NCBI GenBank assembly: GCA_905215655.1
Contig: CAJMQT010000039.1
Coordinates: 1-16,709 of the forward strand
Direction of reading: 5' to 3'
Source: an uncultured bacterium
GTDB lineage: Bacteria > Bacteroidota > Bacteroidia > Bacteroidales > Bacteroidaceae
Length of the DNA: 16,709 nucleotides
A program made the position numbers and the translations under genes. The notes under the pieces were generated by a model, which saw only the letters and a list, made by a program, of their open reading frames with translations, was not told the origin of the DNA and searched no databases. Positions 1-7,365 of the stretch are shown here, one piece after another. Position 1 is the first letter of the stretch. Each line of letters opens with the position of its first letter.

Positions 1-21
1 GATTTTTATAAGCAAACTCCT

Positions 22-140
22 GTTTTCCAAAAGGCGGTCTTTTACAATGCAAAAGACCGCCTTTTAGCGTGTAAAAGGTAAGCTTTCAGGAGCTAAAAGA
101 CCGTCGTTTGAAATCGTAAGTGCGGTCTTTTGCATAGCCG
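22..140. repeat. Dispersed hairpin repeat, copy 1 (long form)
   Basis: A 15-nt arm AAAAGGCGGTCTTTT (29-43) is perfectly complementary to 51-65, with a 7-nt loop acaatgc. After a linker comes a second inverted repeat, AAAAGACCG (95-103) with CGGTCTTTT (123-131). The same element recurs in the same orientation at 11551-11647, where the linker is conserved but the second hairpin is shortened by about 22 nt and the first loop is reverse-complemented. It is non-coding and lies in a spacer. It could be a REP- or MITE-like element; the first hairpin could also terminate transcription entering from the left, because it ends in TTTT. Two copies in 16.7 kb suggest a multi-copy family in the genome, which is inference. 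Confidence 0.8.
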
Positions 141-196
141 GAGGATAGTCGGACATAATTGTATGCACGTCTCTTAATCTACTTGTCTCTTTAAAA

Positions 197-228
197 TTTG
201 CATTTATTGAATTTGTTTCGTATTTTTG
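197..228 (+). promoter_or_regulatory. Bacteroidetes-type promoter for pyk
   Basis: TTTG at 197-200 and TATTTTTG at 221-228 are separated by 20 nt, matching the TTTG / TAnnTTTG consensus used by the Bacteroidetes primary sigma factor. Transcription would start near 234-236, leaving a leader of about 205 nt before the pyk start codon. No better match lies closer to the gene. Confidence 0.65.
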
Positions 229-244
229 CAGACAATTAGCGAAA

Positions 245-315
245 AGGTAAAGAGAATTTTAAAGGTAAACAGACAAATAGGTAAAAAGGTAACAGGTGAG
301 AGATAATAAAGGTGA
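245..315 (+). promoter_or_regulatory. AGGTRA motif cluster in the pyk leader
   Basis: Six copies of AGGTAA or AGGTGA begin at 245, 263, 279, 287, 294 and 310, all on the same strand in a purine-rich stretch just after the predicted transcription start. They could be repeated binding sites for an RNA- or DNA-binding regulator, or a low-complexity expansion. No known riboswitch was recognised. Function is unknown. Confidence 0.35.
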
Positions 316-440
316 AAATGTAAATCAACAAAATGGCGATGCCCGGTTTACATGCTTTAAACCAATATCTTCATCAAGACTGACGTAAATTCCCTTTATC
401 GAAATTCTTCTACTTAAAACATAAATTATCCAAGGAAACG

Positions 441-1880
441 ATGAAACAAACAAAGATTGTAGCTTCGATAAGTGACCGCAGATGCGACGTCGCTTTCATT
501 CGCCAACTGTTTGACGCAGGTATCAATGTGGTCAGAATGAACACGGCACACGCCACCCCGGAAGGTATCAAGACAATAATCAGAAACACCCGCGCCGTAA
601 GCAAACACCTCGGAATATTGATAGATACGAAAGGTCCGGAGGTGAGAACGACGGGCTGCAACGCGCCCATCGAATATAAAACGGGTGACGTGGTCAAGAT
701 TTTCGGACGCCCGGAGATGGATACCGAGCATGACATCGTGAACCTTTCATACGAAAATTTTGTCAATGATGTGAAGGTGGGAGACGACATCCTCTTCGAC
801 GACGGAGCGATAGACATGAAGGTGATCGGTATCAATGGTCCCGCCGTCATAGCACAGGTGCAGAACGACGGAAAGCTCGGCTCGCACAAAAGCGTTAACG
901 TGCCCGGCATACATATCGACCTGCCGGCTCTTACGGAGAAAGATAAGCGCAACATCCTTCTGGCAATCGAGGAAGACATCGACTTCATCGCACACTCTTT
1001 TGTAAGAAACAGAGAAGACGTGCTCGCCGTACAGAAAATTCTTGATGAGCACAACAGCGACATAAAAATAATCTCGAAGATAGAAAACCAAGAGGGCGTA
1101 GACAACATCGACGAAATCATCGAAGCGTCTTACGGCATAATGATTGCCCGCGGAGACCTCGGTATCGAGGTGCCGATTGAGAAAATTCCGGGCATTCAGC
1201 GAATGATTATCCGTAAATGTATGCTTGCCAAAAAGCCGGTAATCGTGGCGACACAGATGTTGCACACGATGATTGACAATCCGCGCCCGACGCGTGCCGA
1301 GGTGACAGACATCGCCAACGCCATTTATTACCGCACCGACGCGCTGATGCTTAGCGGTGAGACGGCGTCGGGAAAATATCCTGTCGAGGCGGTGAAGACA
1401 ATGGCGGCAATAGCTGAACAGGCTGAACAGGACAAGATGTACGACCATGACTTCGACTTCCCGCTTAGCGAAAACTGTGACATTACAGAGTTCCTGGCAC
1501 GCAACGCCATTGAGGCGACAGAGCGTCTCGGCGTAAAAGGAATTATTACCGACAGCAAGACAGGTCTGACCGCCCGCAACCTTGCAGCATTCAGAGGTCC
1601 GAACCCGGTGTTGGCGATATGTTATAAGGAGAAGGTTCAACGTCTGCTGGCGCTCAGTTACGGCGTGATACCGGTGGCACAGCATGAGCAGATCGGCGCG
1701 CAGGAGCAGTTCCTCGCCGCTCTTCGAATGCTCCGTCAGAAAGGTTATTTGTCTATGGAAGATAAAATCGCTTATCTCAGCGGCAGCTTTGGCAAGGGTG
1801 GAGGCACCACATTCCTTGAAATAAATAAGGTGAAAGATGTGTTTGACCGCTCATACGAGCTTCATCTGCCAAACGAATAA
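441..1880 (+). CDS. pyk: Pyruvate kinase
   Basis: This enzyme converts phosphoenolpyruvate and ADP to pyruvate and ATP, the last step of glycolysis, in the cytoplasm. At 479 residues it matches bacterial pyruvate kinases. The (beta/alpha)8 barrel carries R32 and N34, the DTKGPEVR strand (62-69), the catalytic lysine in SKIENQEG (K213), metal ligands E215 and D239 (ARGDLG), and T271 in VATQML. A B domain spans roughly 71-150 and the C-terminal regulatory domain roughly 345-479. E67, in the TKGPE position, is the residue associated with potassium-dependent enzymes. However, the usual NFSHG segment reads NTAHA, so the serine that normally binds potassium is alanine. The start is set by AAGGA at 432-436, just before ATG. 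The gene has its own promoter and a long leader. Confidence 0.96.
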   Translation: MKQTKIVASISDRRCDVAFIRQLFDAGINVVRMNTAHATPEGIKTIIRNTRAVSKHLGILIDTKGPEVRTTGCNAPIEYKTGDVVKIFGRPEMDTEHDIVNLSYENFVNDVKVGDDILFDDGAIDMKVIGINGPAVIAQVQNDGKLGSHKSVNVPGIHIDLPALTEKDKRNILLAIEEDIDFIAHSFVRNREDVLAVQKILDEHNSDIKIISKIENQEGVDNIDEIIEASYGIMIARGDLGIEVPIEKIPGIQRMIIRKCMLAKKPVIVATQMLHTMIDNPRPTRAEVTDIANAIYYRTDALMLSGETASGKYPVEAVKTMAAIAEQAEQDKMYDHDFDFPLSENCDITEFLARNAIEATERLGVKGIITDSKTGLTARNLAAFRGPNPVLAICYKEKVQRLLALSYGVIPVAQHEQIGAQEQFLAALRMLRQKGYLSMEDKIAYLSGSFGKGGGTTFLEINKVKDVFDRSYELHLPNE

Positions 1881-2024
1881 GCCTTTTTGAATTAAGAATT
1901 AAAAGTTAAGAATTAAGAATTATGATTTGCATTGTTGCTGATTATTGCATACAATAAAAAGGCAAATCATAATTCTTAATTCTTATTTTTTAATTCTTAA
2001 TTCTTAACTTTTAATTCTTAATTA
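1881..2024. repeat. Long AT-rich inverted repeat between convergent genes
   Basis: Bases 1890-1922 are perfectly complementary to 1991-2023 (33 nt). A second, overlapping 24-nt pair joins 1907-1930 with 1962-1985 around a 31-nt loop. GCCTTTTT (1881-1888) also pairs with AAAAAGGC (1956-1963). The units are built from AATTAAGAATTAA-like words. It sits between the ends of pyk (+) and the DUF4861-like gene (-) and would form a stable hairpin in either transcript, so a bidirectional terminator role is likely. It runs into the 3' end of the minus-strand gene. Confidence 0.85.
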
Positions 2025-3240
2025 CTATCCTCAGCGGCTTTTCCATCACTTCTTTCCACTCTTTCAAGTATTTATACCAGTCTTTGTCGCTGTGAAAACC
2101 GAACGTTTCGTTATCGCTGCAAAATGTGATCGAGTATTTTAAGCGGTCGTTGTTAGTTTTAACAACATAAGCGTAATTGTCCTTGTTTGCAGGCTCTTCA
2201 CTTACAATGTATTCCTCCGGAATGTAAATTCCGAGTCCTACCGTCTCGCGTTTGTGGCCTACGCTGTCCTTTGCCGATACCGGCCAGTCGGTGCCCCAGC
2301 ATCCTCTCAGACCTTTTCCGTCGCTATACTCCGTGGAGTTTTTTACGTTTATGAAGCCTGTTGACAGCAGACGGCTTGATGATTGCGGACTGAACGTTAC
2401 GTCAATATCGCAGTTCCTTTGTCCTGCGTATAGGGTGTAAAGCGCCGTCATGTCGACCGGCTCGTCGCCGTGGAGGATTGTCCAGCCCTTGTCTTTCACT
2501 TCTACAATCGTGCGTAACGGACCTCTTGATATTATACGCTGGCTCCGCTTGTCAACGTCGGTGAGCATTACAGGCTGCTTGCCGTCCCAACCACGTAGCG
2601 TGCCGAGTCCCAATGTCGAGCCGACCCATAACACATCGTCACCGAAACCGGCTTTCTTCTGTTCTTCATCAGGGTAAAACTGAGTCTGTCTTAGTTCGAG
2701 ACCCTTGTTGTATTTTCCGTAAATGTCGACAGTCTGGCGATGGTCGAAGTAGATGCGATAGGCAACCATGTCATTCTCGAAGGCTGCACCATGGTGGTGA
2801 ATCATCCAATACGGATTGACGCCATTGTCCACGGTGAGCTGGGATATGTAAAGGTTTTGCTTGTTGCTCTCTTTTATTTTCTTGTTGCTCAGCAACATTT
2901 CAACGTACACTTTCGGTTCATACACTCTCGGTTTTCCTTCGTTATAAAGAGTGATATTGAACTTTTCGGAAGACTTACCGTCAATGTCCGTGATAAAACA
3001 AAGCTCGTCTGCAATGCCGTCTTGATCAATGTCGTCGAGCTGACAGGGAATTTCTTGATTGTTGTGTCTTACCAACGCCGACTTTACGTCTTTGGCAAAA
3101 TCTTTCAGGTTAAGCACGATGGGAGCGTCTTTGCGTGCCTTTTTCAAATCGTTTGTTACAGTGATGTCGAATGATTTTTGGGCGAATGACGATAGAGCGA
3201 ACGTCATTGCCGCCAAGCATACCAATGTTTTCCTTTTCAT
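2011..3240 (-). CDS. Secreted DUF4861-like protein
   Basis: A 409-residue exported protein resembling the DUF4861 family, which is found in Bacteroidetes polysaccharide-utilisation settings and has no function I can assign here. The start was moved nine codons inside the longest frame: the ATG at 3240 gives a classic signal peptide (KRK, hydrophobic core, cleavage about SFA|Q, residue 20). There is no lipobox cysteine. Visible features are an acidic DxDxDG-like segment (DIDQDGIADE, about 70-79) that could bind calcium, a histidine cluster HHHG (148-151) followed by YFDHRQTVDIYGK (164-176), and aromatic-rich beta-type sequence throughout. The final codons (Ile-Lys-Asn) and stop are contributed by the AATTAAGAATTAA repeat. 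No SusC/D or other pectin genes are adjacent, so the substrate is unknown. A carbohydrate role is inferred from the family only. Confidence 0.75.
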   Translation of the reverse strand: MKRKTLVCLAAMTFALSSFAQKSFDITVTNDLKKARKDAPIVLNLKDFAKDVKSALVRHNNQEIPCQLDDIDQDGIADELCFITDIDGKSSEKFNITLYNEGKPRVYEPKVYVEMLLSNKKIKESNKQNLYISQLTVDNGVNPYWMIHHHGAAFENDMVAYRIYFDHRQTVDIYGKYNKGLELRQTQFYPDEEQKKAGFGDDVLWVGSTLGLGTLRGWDGKQPVMLTDVDKRSQRIISRGPLRTIVEVKDKGWTILHGDEPVDMTALYTLYAGQRNCDIDVTFSPQSSSRLLSTGFINVKNSTEYSDGKGLRGCWGTDWPVSAKDSVGHKRETVGLGIYIPEEYIVSEEPANKDNYAYVVKTNNDRLKYSITFCSDNETFGFHSDKDWYKYLKEWKEVMEKPLRIVIKN

Positions 3241-3313
3241 AAATATTCTTTGTTTTAATAAATTCAAGGTTTGTATTGTCTCAAAGCATGATTGATAACG
3301 ACGCTTTGTTATG

Positions 3314-3321
3314 CAAAATTA
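3314..3321 (-). promoter_or_regulatory. Candidate -7 element for the DUF4861-like gene
   Basis: On the minus strand this reads TAATTTTG, a match to TAnnTTTG. It would place the transcript start about 68 nt upstream of the start codon. The upstream element is weak: TTTTCG at 3344-3349 rather than TTTG. Confidence 0.45.
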
Positions 3322-3688
3322 CGGAAAAATACCGGAATAACCTCGAAAAACAGGAGAAATGACGCTAAACGTCTTAACATCTGTCATAAGAATATATGGA
3401 ATGCTATTATCCAATACTTTTACACACCCTAAACAGCAAAAAGATGAATTCAATCCAATTTTTTTTCTGTATCAAATTACAAGCGTGATATGGTGAATGA
3501 TACAAACTCCGCCGCGCGAACGTTTATGAATAGTGTTTTTCATCCTTCACGGTAAAGCGCTTGTAGACAGCTTGTTACTGTGAAACATGGTTCGGGCAAA
3601 CTGTAATCGGTTATGAAAATTAAGAATTAAGAATTATGAGTTAAGAGTTATAGCAACCACTATATTTGTTATTTTTGTCCTTACATAA
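3322..3688. other. Intergenic stretch with little recognisable content
   Basis: Between the DUF4861-like promoter and the nifJ terminator I see no plausible gene. It contains one AATTAAGAATTAA-type repeat block (3616-3651). Two TAnnTTTG-like words on the plus strand (3661-3668, 3670-3677) lack upstream elements and point antisense into nifJ. No tRNA or riboswitch was recognised. Confidence 0.5.
3616..3651. repeat. AATTAAGAATTAA-type repeat block
   Basis: An imperfect tandem of attaaga/gttaaga words, closely resembling the blocks at 1890-1922 and 16651-16685. Here it lies about 70 nt beyond the 3' end of nifJ rather than at a stop codon. Confidence 0.6.
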
Positions 3689-3723
3689 AAAGAGGCAATC
3701 GCCATAAAGGTGATTGCCTCTTT
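3689..3723 (-). terminator. Rho-independent terminator of nifJ
   Basis: Arms AAAGAGGCAATC (3689-3700) and GATTGCCTCTTT (3712-3723) form 12 perfect pairs. The stem extends inward by three more pairs, including one G-U, to a loop of ataaa. On the minus strand the stem ends in a T run (complement of 3687-3691). It begins 23 nt after the nifJ stop codon. Confidence 0.85.
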
Positions 3724-3746
3724 CTTTTATTTAACCGTTTATCTGA

Positions 3747-6700
3747 TTAGATTTCGTCTGTCCAATCTTCCTTAGACTTACGGATGTAGCTCTGATAACG
3801 TTTCTTAGCCATACGCTCTGCCTCAGCGAAGAGCTCTTCTGCCTCGTTGGGATAAGCCTTCTTTACAGAGAGGTAACGAACCTCGCCCATGAGGAAGTCT
3901 TGGAACTTGCTCCAATCCGGCTCCTTAGAGTCGAGAGAGAACGGGTTCTTGCCTTCTTCTGCAAGCAGCGGGTTGTAACGCCACAAGTGCCAGTAACCGC
4001 ACTCAACAGCCTTAGCCTCCTCAGCCTGGCTCTTACCCATACCGCCTTTTGCTTTCAAACCGTGGTTGATGCACGGAGCGTATGCGATAACGAGTGACGG
4101 TCCGGGATAAGCCTCAGCCTCACGGAATGCCTTCAAGCACTGTGCTTGGTCTGCACCCATTGCAATCTGAGCAACGTAAACATATCCGTAGGTCGTTGCA
4201 ATCATACCAAGATCCTTCTTGCGGATGCGCTTACCCTGAGCAGCGAACTGTGCGATAGCGCCGAGCGGAGTAGCCTTAGAAGCCTGACCACCAGTGTTTG
4301 AGTAAACCTCAGTATCGATAACGAAGATGTTAACGTCTTCACCAGATGCGATAACGTGGTCGAGACCGCCGTAACCAATATCGTAAGAAGCACCGTCACC
4401 ACCGATTATCCACTGGCTGCGTTTAACGAGATAGTGATCCAATGTCTTCAACTCCTTGCAAATCTCGCAACCTGCCTCAGCACCTGCTGCAATCAGCGGT
4501 TTCAGCTTAGCGGCAGCTGCCTTAGATGCGTCAGCGTCATTCTGACCTGCGATCCACTCTTGTGCAGCCTCTTTGAACTCTGCGGGAGTTGTCTCAGATG
4601 CGCAAGCGTCGTTGAGAAGGATTGTGATGCGCTCTTTCATCTTCTTGTTTCCGAGTGCCATACCCATACCGAACTCGCAGAAGTCCTCGAACAGAGAGTT
4701 GTCGAATGCAGGACCCTGACCCTTTTCGTTGGTTGTATAAGGAGTTGACGGGATAGATGCTGAATAGATTGAAGAACAACCTGTTGCGTTAGCAACCATC
4801 TGACGGTCACCGAAGAGTTGAGAAATCAACTTAACGTACGGAGTCTCACCGCAACCAGAGCATGCGCCAGAGAACTCGAACAGAGGCTGAGCGAACTGAG
4901 AGTTCTTCACGTTAGACTTGATGTCAACCAAGTCCTGTTTGCTCTTAACTTCCTTAACGAGGTACTCCCAATGTGCAGCCTCTTTCTTCATATCCTCTGC
5001 ATCCGGGTTGAACGGAACCATGGTAAGAGCCTTGCCCTTCTTCGGGTTGCCCGGACAAACGTCGGCACAGTTACCGCAACCAAGACAGTCGAGAACTGAC
5101 GGCTCGATAACGAAGTGCATGCCTTTCATTGCAGCGGGAGCCTTCATTTCGAGAGTTACGCCGTCAAAGCCTTTAAGTTCTTCGTCGGTAAGGACGAACG
5201 GACGGATTGCAGCGTGAGGACAAACGTAAGCACACTTGTTACACTGGATACAGTTTTCTGCGTTCCATGAAGGAACGAATGCTTCAACACCACGCTTCTC
5301 GTAAGCAGCGGTACCGTTCTGCCAAGAACCGTCAACTGTGTCATGCTTAACGAAGTCAGAAACCTTCAGAAGGTCACCTGCCTGTGAGTTGATAGGACGT
5401 ACAAGTTCTTTAACGAATGCGGGAGCATCATCTTCTGCCTTAACATCGTCAGCGAGGTTAGCCCAAGCTGCGTCGATAGCAAGCTGCTTGTATTCGCCAC
5501 CGCGGTCAACGGCTGCATAGTTCTTGTCGACAACGTCCTGACCCTTCTTGCCGTAAGACTTAACGATGAACTTCTTCATCTGCTCAACTGCGAGGTCTAC
5601 CGGGATAACGCCCGTAATACGGAAGAATGCGCTTTGGAGGATGGTATTGGTACGGTTGCCAAGACCAATCTCCTGTGCAATCTTAGTTGCGTTGATATAA
5701 TAAACGGTGATATTGTTTTGAGCGAAGTAACGCTTAACTTTGTTCGGAATGAAGTTAACCAGCTCTTCACCGTCGAAGATGGTGTTCAAAAGGAACGTAC
5801 CGTTCTTCTGCAAACCGCGTGTAACGTCGTACATGTTCAAGTAAGCCTGAACGTGGCAAGCTACGAAGTTAGGAGTGTTAACCAGATATGTCGAACGGAT
5901 AGGAGTATCGCCGAAACGAAGGTGAGAACATGTGAAACCGCCTGACTTCTTTGAGTCATAAGAGAAGTAAGCCTGGCAGTGTTTGTCTGTGTTGTCACCG
6001 ATAATCTTCACCGAGTTCTTGTTTGCACCAACGGTACCGTCTGCACCGAGTCCGTAGAATTTAGCCTCGAACATGCCTTTTCCGCCGAGTGCCATTTCCT
6101 CAACCTGCGGCAGAGATGTGAATGTAACGTCGTCTACGATACCAACGGTAAAGTGGTTCTTAGGCTCCGGCAATGCGAGGTTGTTGAATACGGCGATAAT
6201 CTTAGCCGGTGTTGTGTCGCTTGATCCGAGACCGTAACGACCGCCAACGATGAGCGGCTTGTTCTCAACATCATAGAATGCGCTCTTAACATCGAGATAC
6301 AGAGGTTCGCCTTCTGCTCCCGGTTCCTTTGTGCGGTCAAGTACAGCGATGCGCTTAACAGTCTTGGGAACAGCTGCGAGCAAGTGCTTAACAGAGAACG
6401 GACGATAGAGGTGAACAGAAATCATACCAACCTTTTCGCCATTCTGGTTCAGGTAGTCGATAGCCTCGCGAGCAGCCTCTGTTGCCGATCCCATAAGGAT
6501 AATCATGCGCTCTGCATCCTCTGCTCCGTAATATGAGAAGAGGTGATATTCACGACCGGTGATTTTGCTGATTTCACCAAGGTATTCTTCAACAACCTCA
6601 GGTACTTTATCATAGTAATCGTTGCATGCCTCGCGGTGTGTGAAGAATGTCTCGGGGTTCTCTGCTGTACCGCGTGTCATAGGACGCTCGGGAGAGAGAG

Positions 6701-7325
6701 CACGGTTGCGGAAGTTCTCAACCTCATCCATCGGAACGAGGGGACGGATATCTTCCATGTCGAGCAGCTCAATCTTGTGATACTCGTGAGATGTGCGGAA
6801 ACCGTCGAAGAAGTTTACGAACGGAACATGAGTCTTCAATGTTGCGAGGTGAGCAACAGCTGTCATATCCATAACTTCCTGAACAGAGCCTTCGCAAAGC
6901 ATAGCGAAACCTGTCTGACGGCAAGCCATAACGTCCTGATGGTCACCGAAGATACAGAGTGAGTGTGAAGCAAGTGTACGAGCGGAAACGTCGAATACAC
7001 AAGGCAGCAATTCACCTGCAATCTTGTACATGTTAGGAATCATCAGCAACAGACCCTGCGATGCAGTAAATGTTGTCGTCAGTGCGCCGGCTTGCAAAGA
7101 GCCGTGAACAGCACCTGCGGCACCTGCCTCAGACTGCATTTCCTGTACGGAAACGGTCTGTCCGAAAAGGTTCTTGCGACCTTTTGCAGCCCACTCGTCA
7201 ACGTGTTCTGCCATCGGAGATGACGGCGTGATAGGATAAATAGCCGCTACTTCGCTAAACATATAGCTGATATGTGCAGCAGCCTCGTTACCATCACAAG
7301 TGATAAACTTTTTTTCTTTAGCCAT
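3747..7325 (-). CDS. nifJ: Pyruvate:ferredoxin (flavodoxin) oxidoreductase
   Basis: This enzyme oxidises pyruvate with CoA to acetyl-CoA and CO2, passing electrons to ferredoxin or flavodoxin; it is central to anaerobic fermentation in the cytoplasm. At 1192 residues it is the single-chain, multidomain type. The order is: N-terminal thiamine-diphosphate domain with YPITPSSP (30-37), E66 and R116; the middle domains; two ferredoxin-type [4Fe-4S] motifs (C692, C695, C698, C702 and C747, C750, C753, C757); then the C-terminal thiamine-diphosphate domain with proximal-cluster cysteines C822, C825, C850 and C1085, GGDGASYDIG (975-984) and N1010. All expected catalytic and cluster residues are present. 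The start at 7325 (MAKEKK) was chosen because homologous sequence begins there; the 19 upstream codons are AT-rich and overlap the preceding gene. It may be co-transcribed with that gene, since no terminator is visible in the 40-nt gap. Confidence 0.97.
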   Translation of the reverse strand: MAKEKKFITCDGNEAAAHISYMFSEVAAIYPITPSSPMAEHVDEWAAKGRKNLFGQTVSVQEMQSEAGAAGAVHGSLQAGALTTTFTASQGLLLMIPNMYKIAGELLPCVFDVSARTLASHSLCIFGDHQDVMACRQTGFAMLCEGSVQEVMDMTAVAHLATLKTHVPFVNFFDGFRTSHEYHKIELLDMEDIRPLVPMDEVENFRNRALSPERPMTRGTAENPETFFTHREACNDYYDKVPEVVEEYLGEISKITGREYHLFSYYGAEDAERMIILMGSATEAAREAIDYLNQNGEKVGMISVHLYRPFSVKHLLAAVPKTVKRIAVLDRTKEPGAEGEPLYLDVKSAFYDVENKPLIVGGRYGLGSSDTTPAKIIAVFNNLALPEPKNHFTVGIVDDVTFTSLPQVEEMALGGKGMFEAKFYGLGADGTVGANKNSVKIIGDNTDKHCQAYFSYDSKKSGGFTCSHLRFGDTPIRSTYLVNTPNFVACHVQAYLNMYDVTRGLQKNGTFLLNTIFDGEELVNFIPNKVKRYFAQNNITVYYINATKIAQEIGLGNRTNTILQSAFFRITGVIPVDLAVEQMKKFIVKSYGKKGQDVVDKNYAAVDRGGEYKQLAIDAAWANLADDVKAEDDAPAFVKELVRPINSQAGDLLKVSDFVKHDTVDGSWQNGTAAYEKRGVEAFVPSWNAENCIQCNKCAYVCPHAAIRPFVLTDEELKGFDGVTLEMKAPAAMKGMHFVIEPSVLDCLGCGNCADVCPGNPKKGKALTMVPFNPDAEDMKKEAAHWEYLVKEVKSKQDLVDIKSNVKNSQFAQPLFEFSGACSGCGETPYVKLISQLFGDRQMVANATGCSSIYSASIPSTPYTTNEKGQGPAFDNSLFEDFCEFGMGMALGNKKMKERITILLNDACASETTPAEFKEAAQEWIAGQNDADASKAAAAKLKPLIAAGAEAGCEICKELKTLDHYLVKRSQWIIGGDGASYDIGYGGLDHVIASGEDVNIFVIDTEVYSNTGGQASKATPLGAIAQFAAQGKRIRKKDLGMIATTYGYVYVAQIAMGADQAQCLKAFREAEAYPGPSLVIAYAPCINHGLKAKGGMGKSQAEEAKAVECGYWHLWRYNPLLAEEGKNPFSLDSKEPDWSKFQDFLMGEVRYLSVKKAYPNEAEELFAEAERMAKKRYQSYIRKSKEDWTDEI

Positions 7326-7365
7326 TTTTAATAAAATATTAATGTTAATGTATCTAAGTTTTTTA

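Noticed and set aside
22..140. CRISPR array or riboswitch reading of the hairpin repeat
   Set aside because: There are no regularly spaced direct repeats with unique spacers, and the element recurs before an unrelated gene, so a repeat family explains it better.
747..1685. A 312-codon open frame on the minus strand opposite pyk
   Set aside because: It lies wholly inside pyk, shows no recognisable domain, and its composition follows the complement of pyk codons. It is best explained as an antisense shadow.
3661..3677. Two TAnnTTTG words on the plus strand downstream of nifJ
   Set aside because: Neither has a TTTG at the required upstream distance, the region is AT-rich, and they would only drive antisense RNA into the nifJ terminator.
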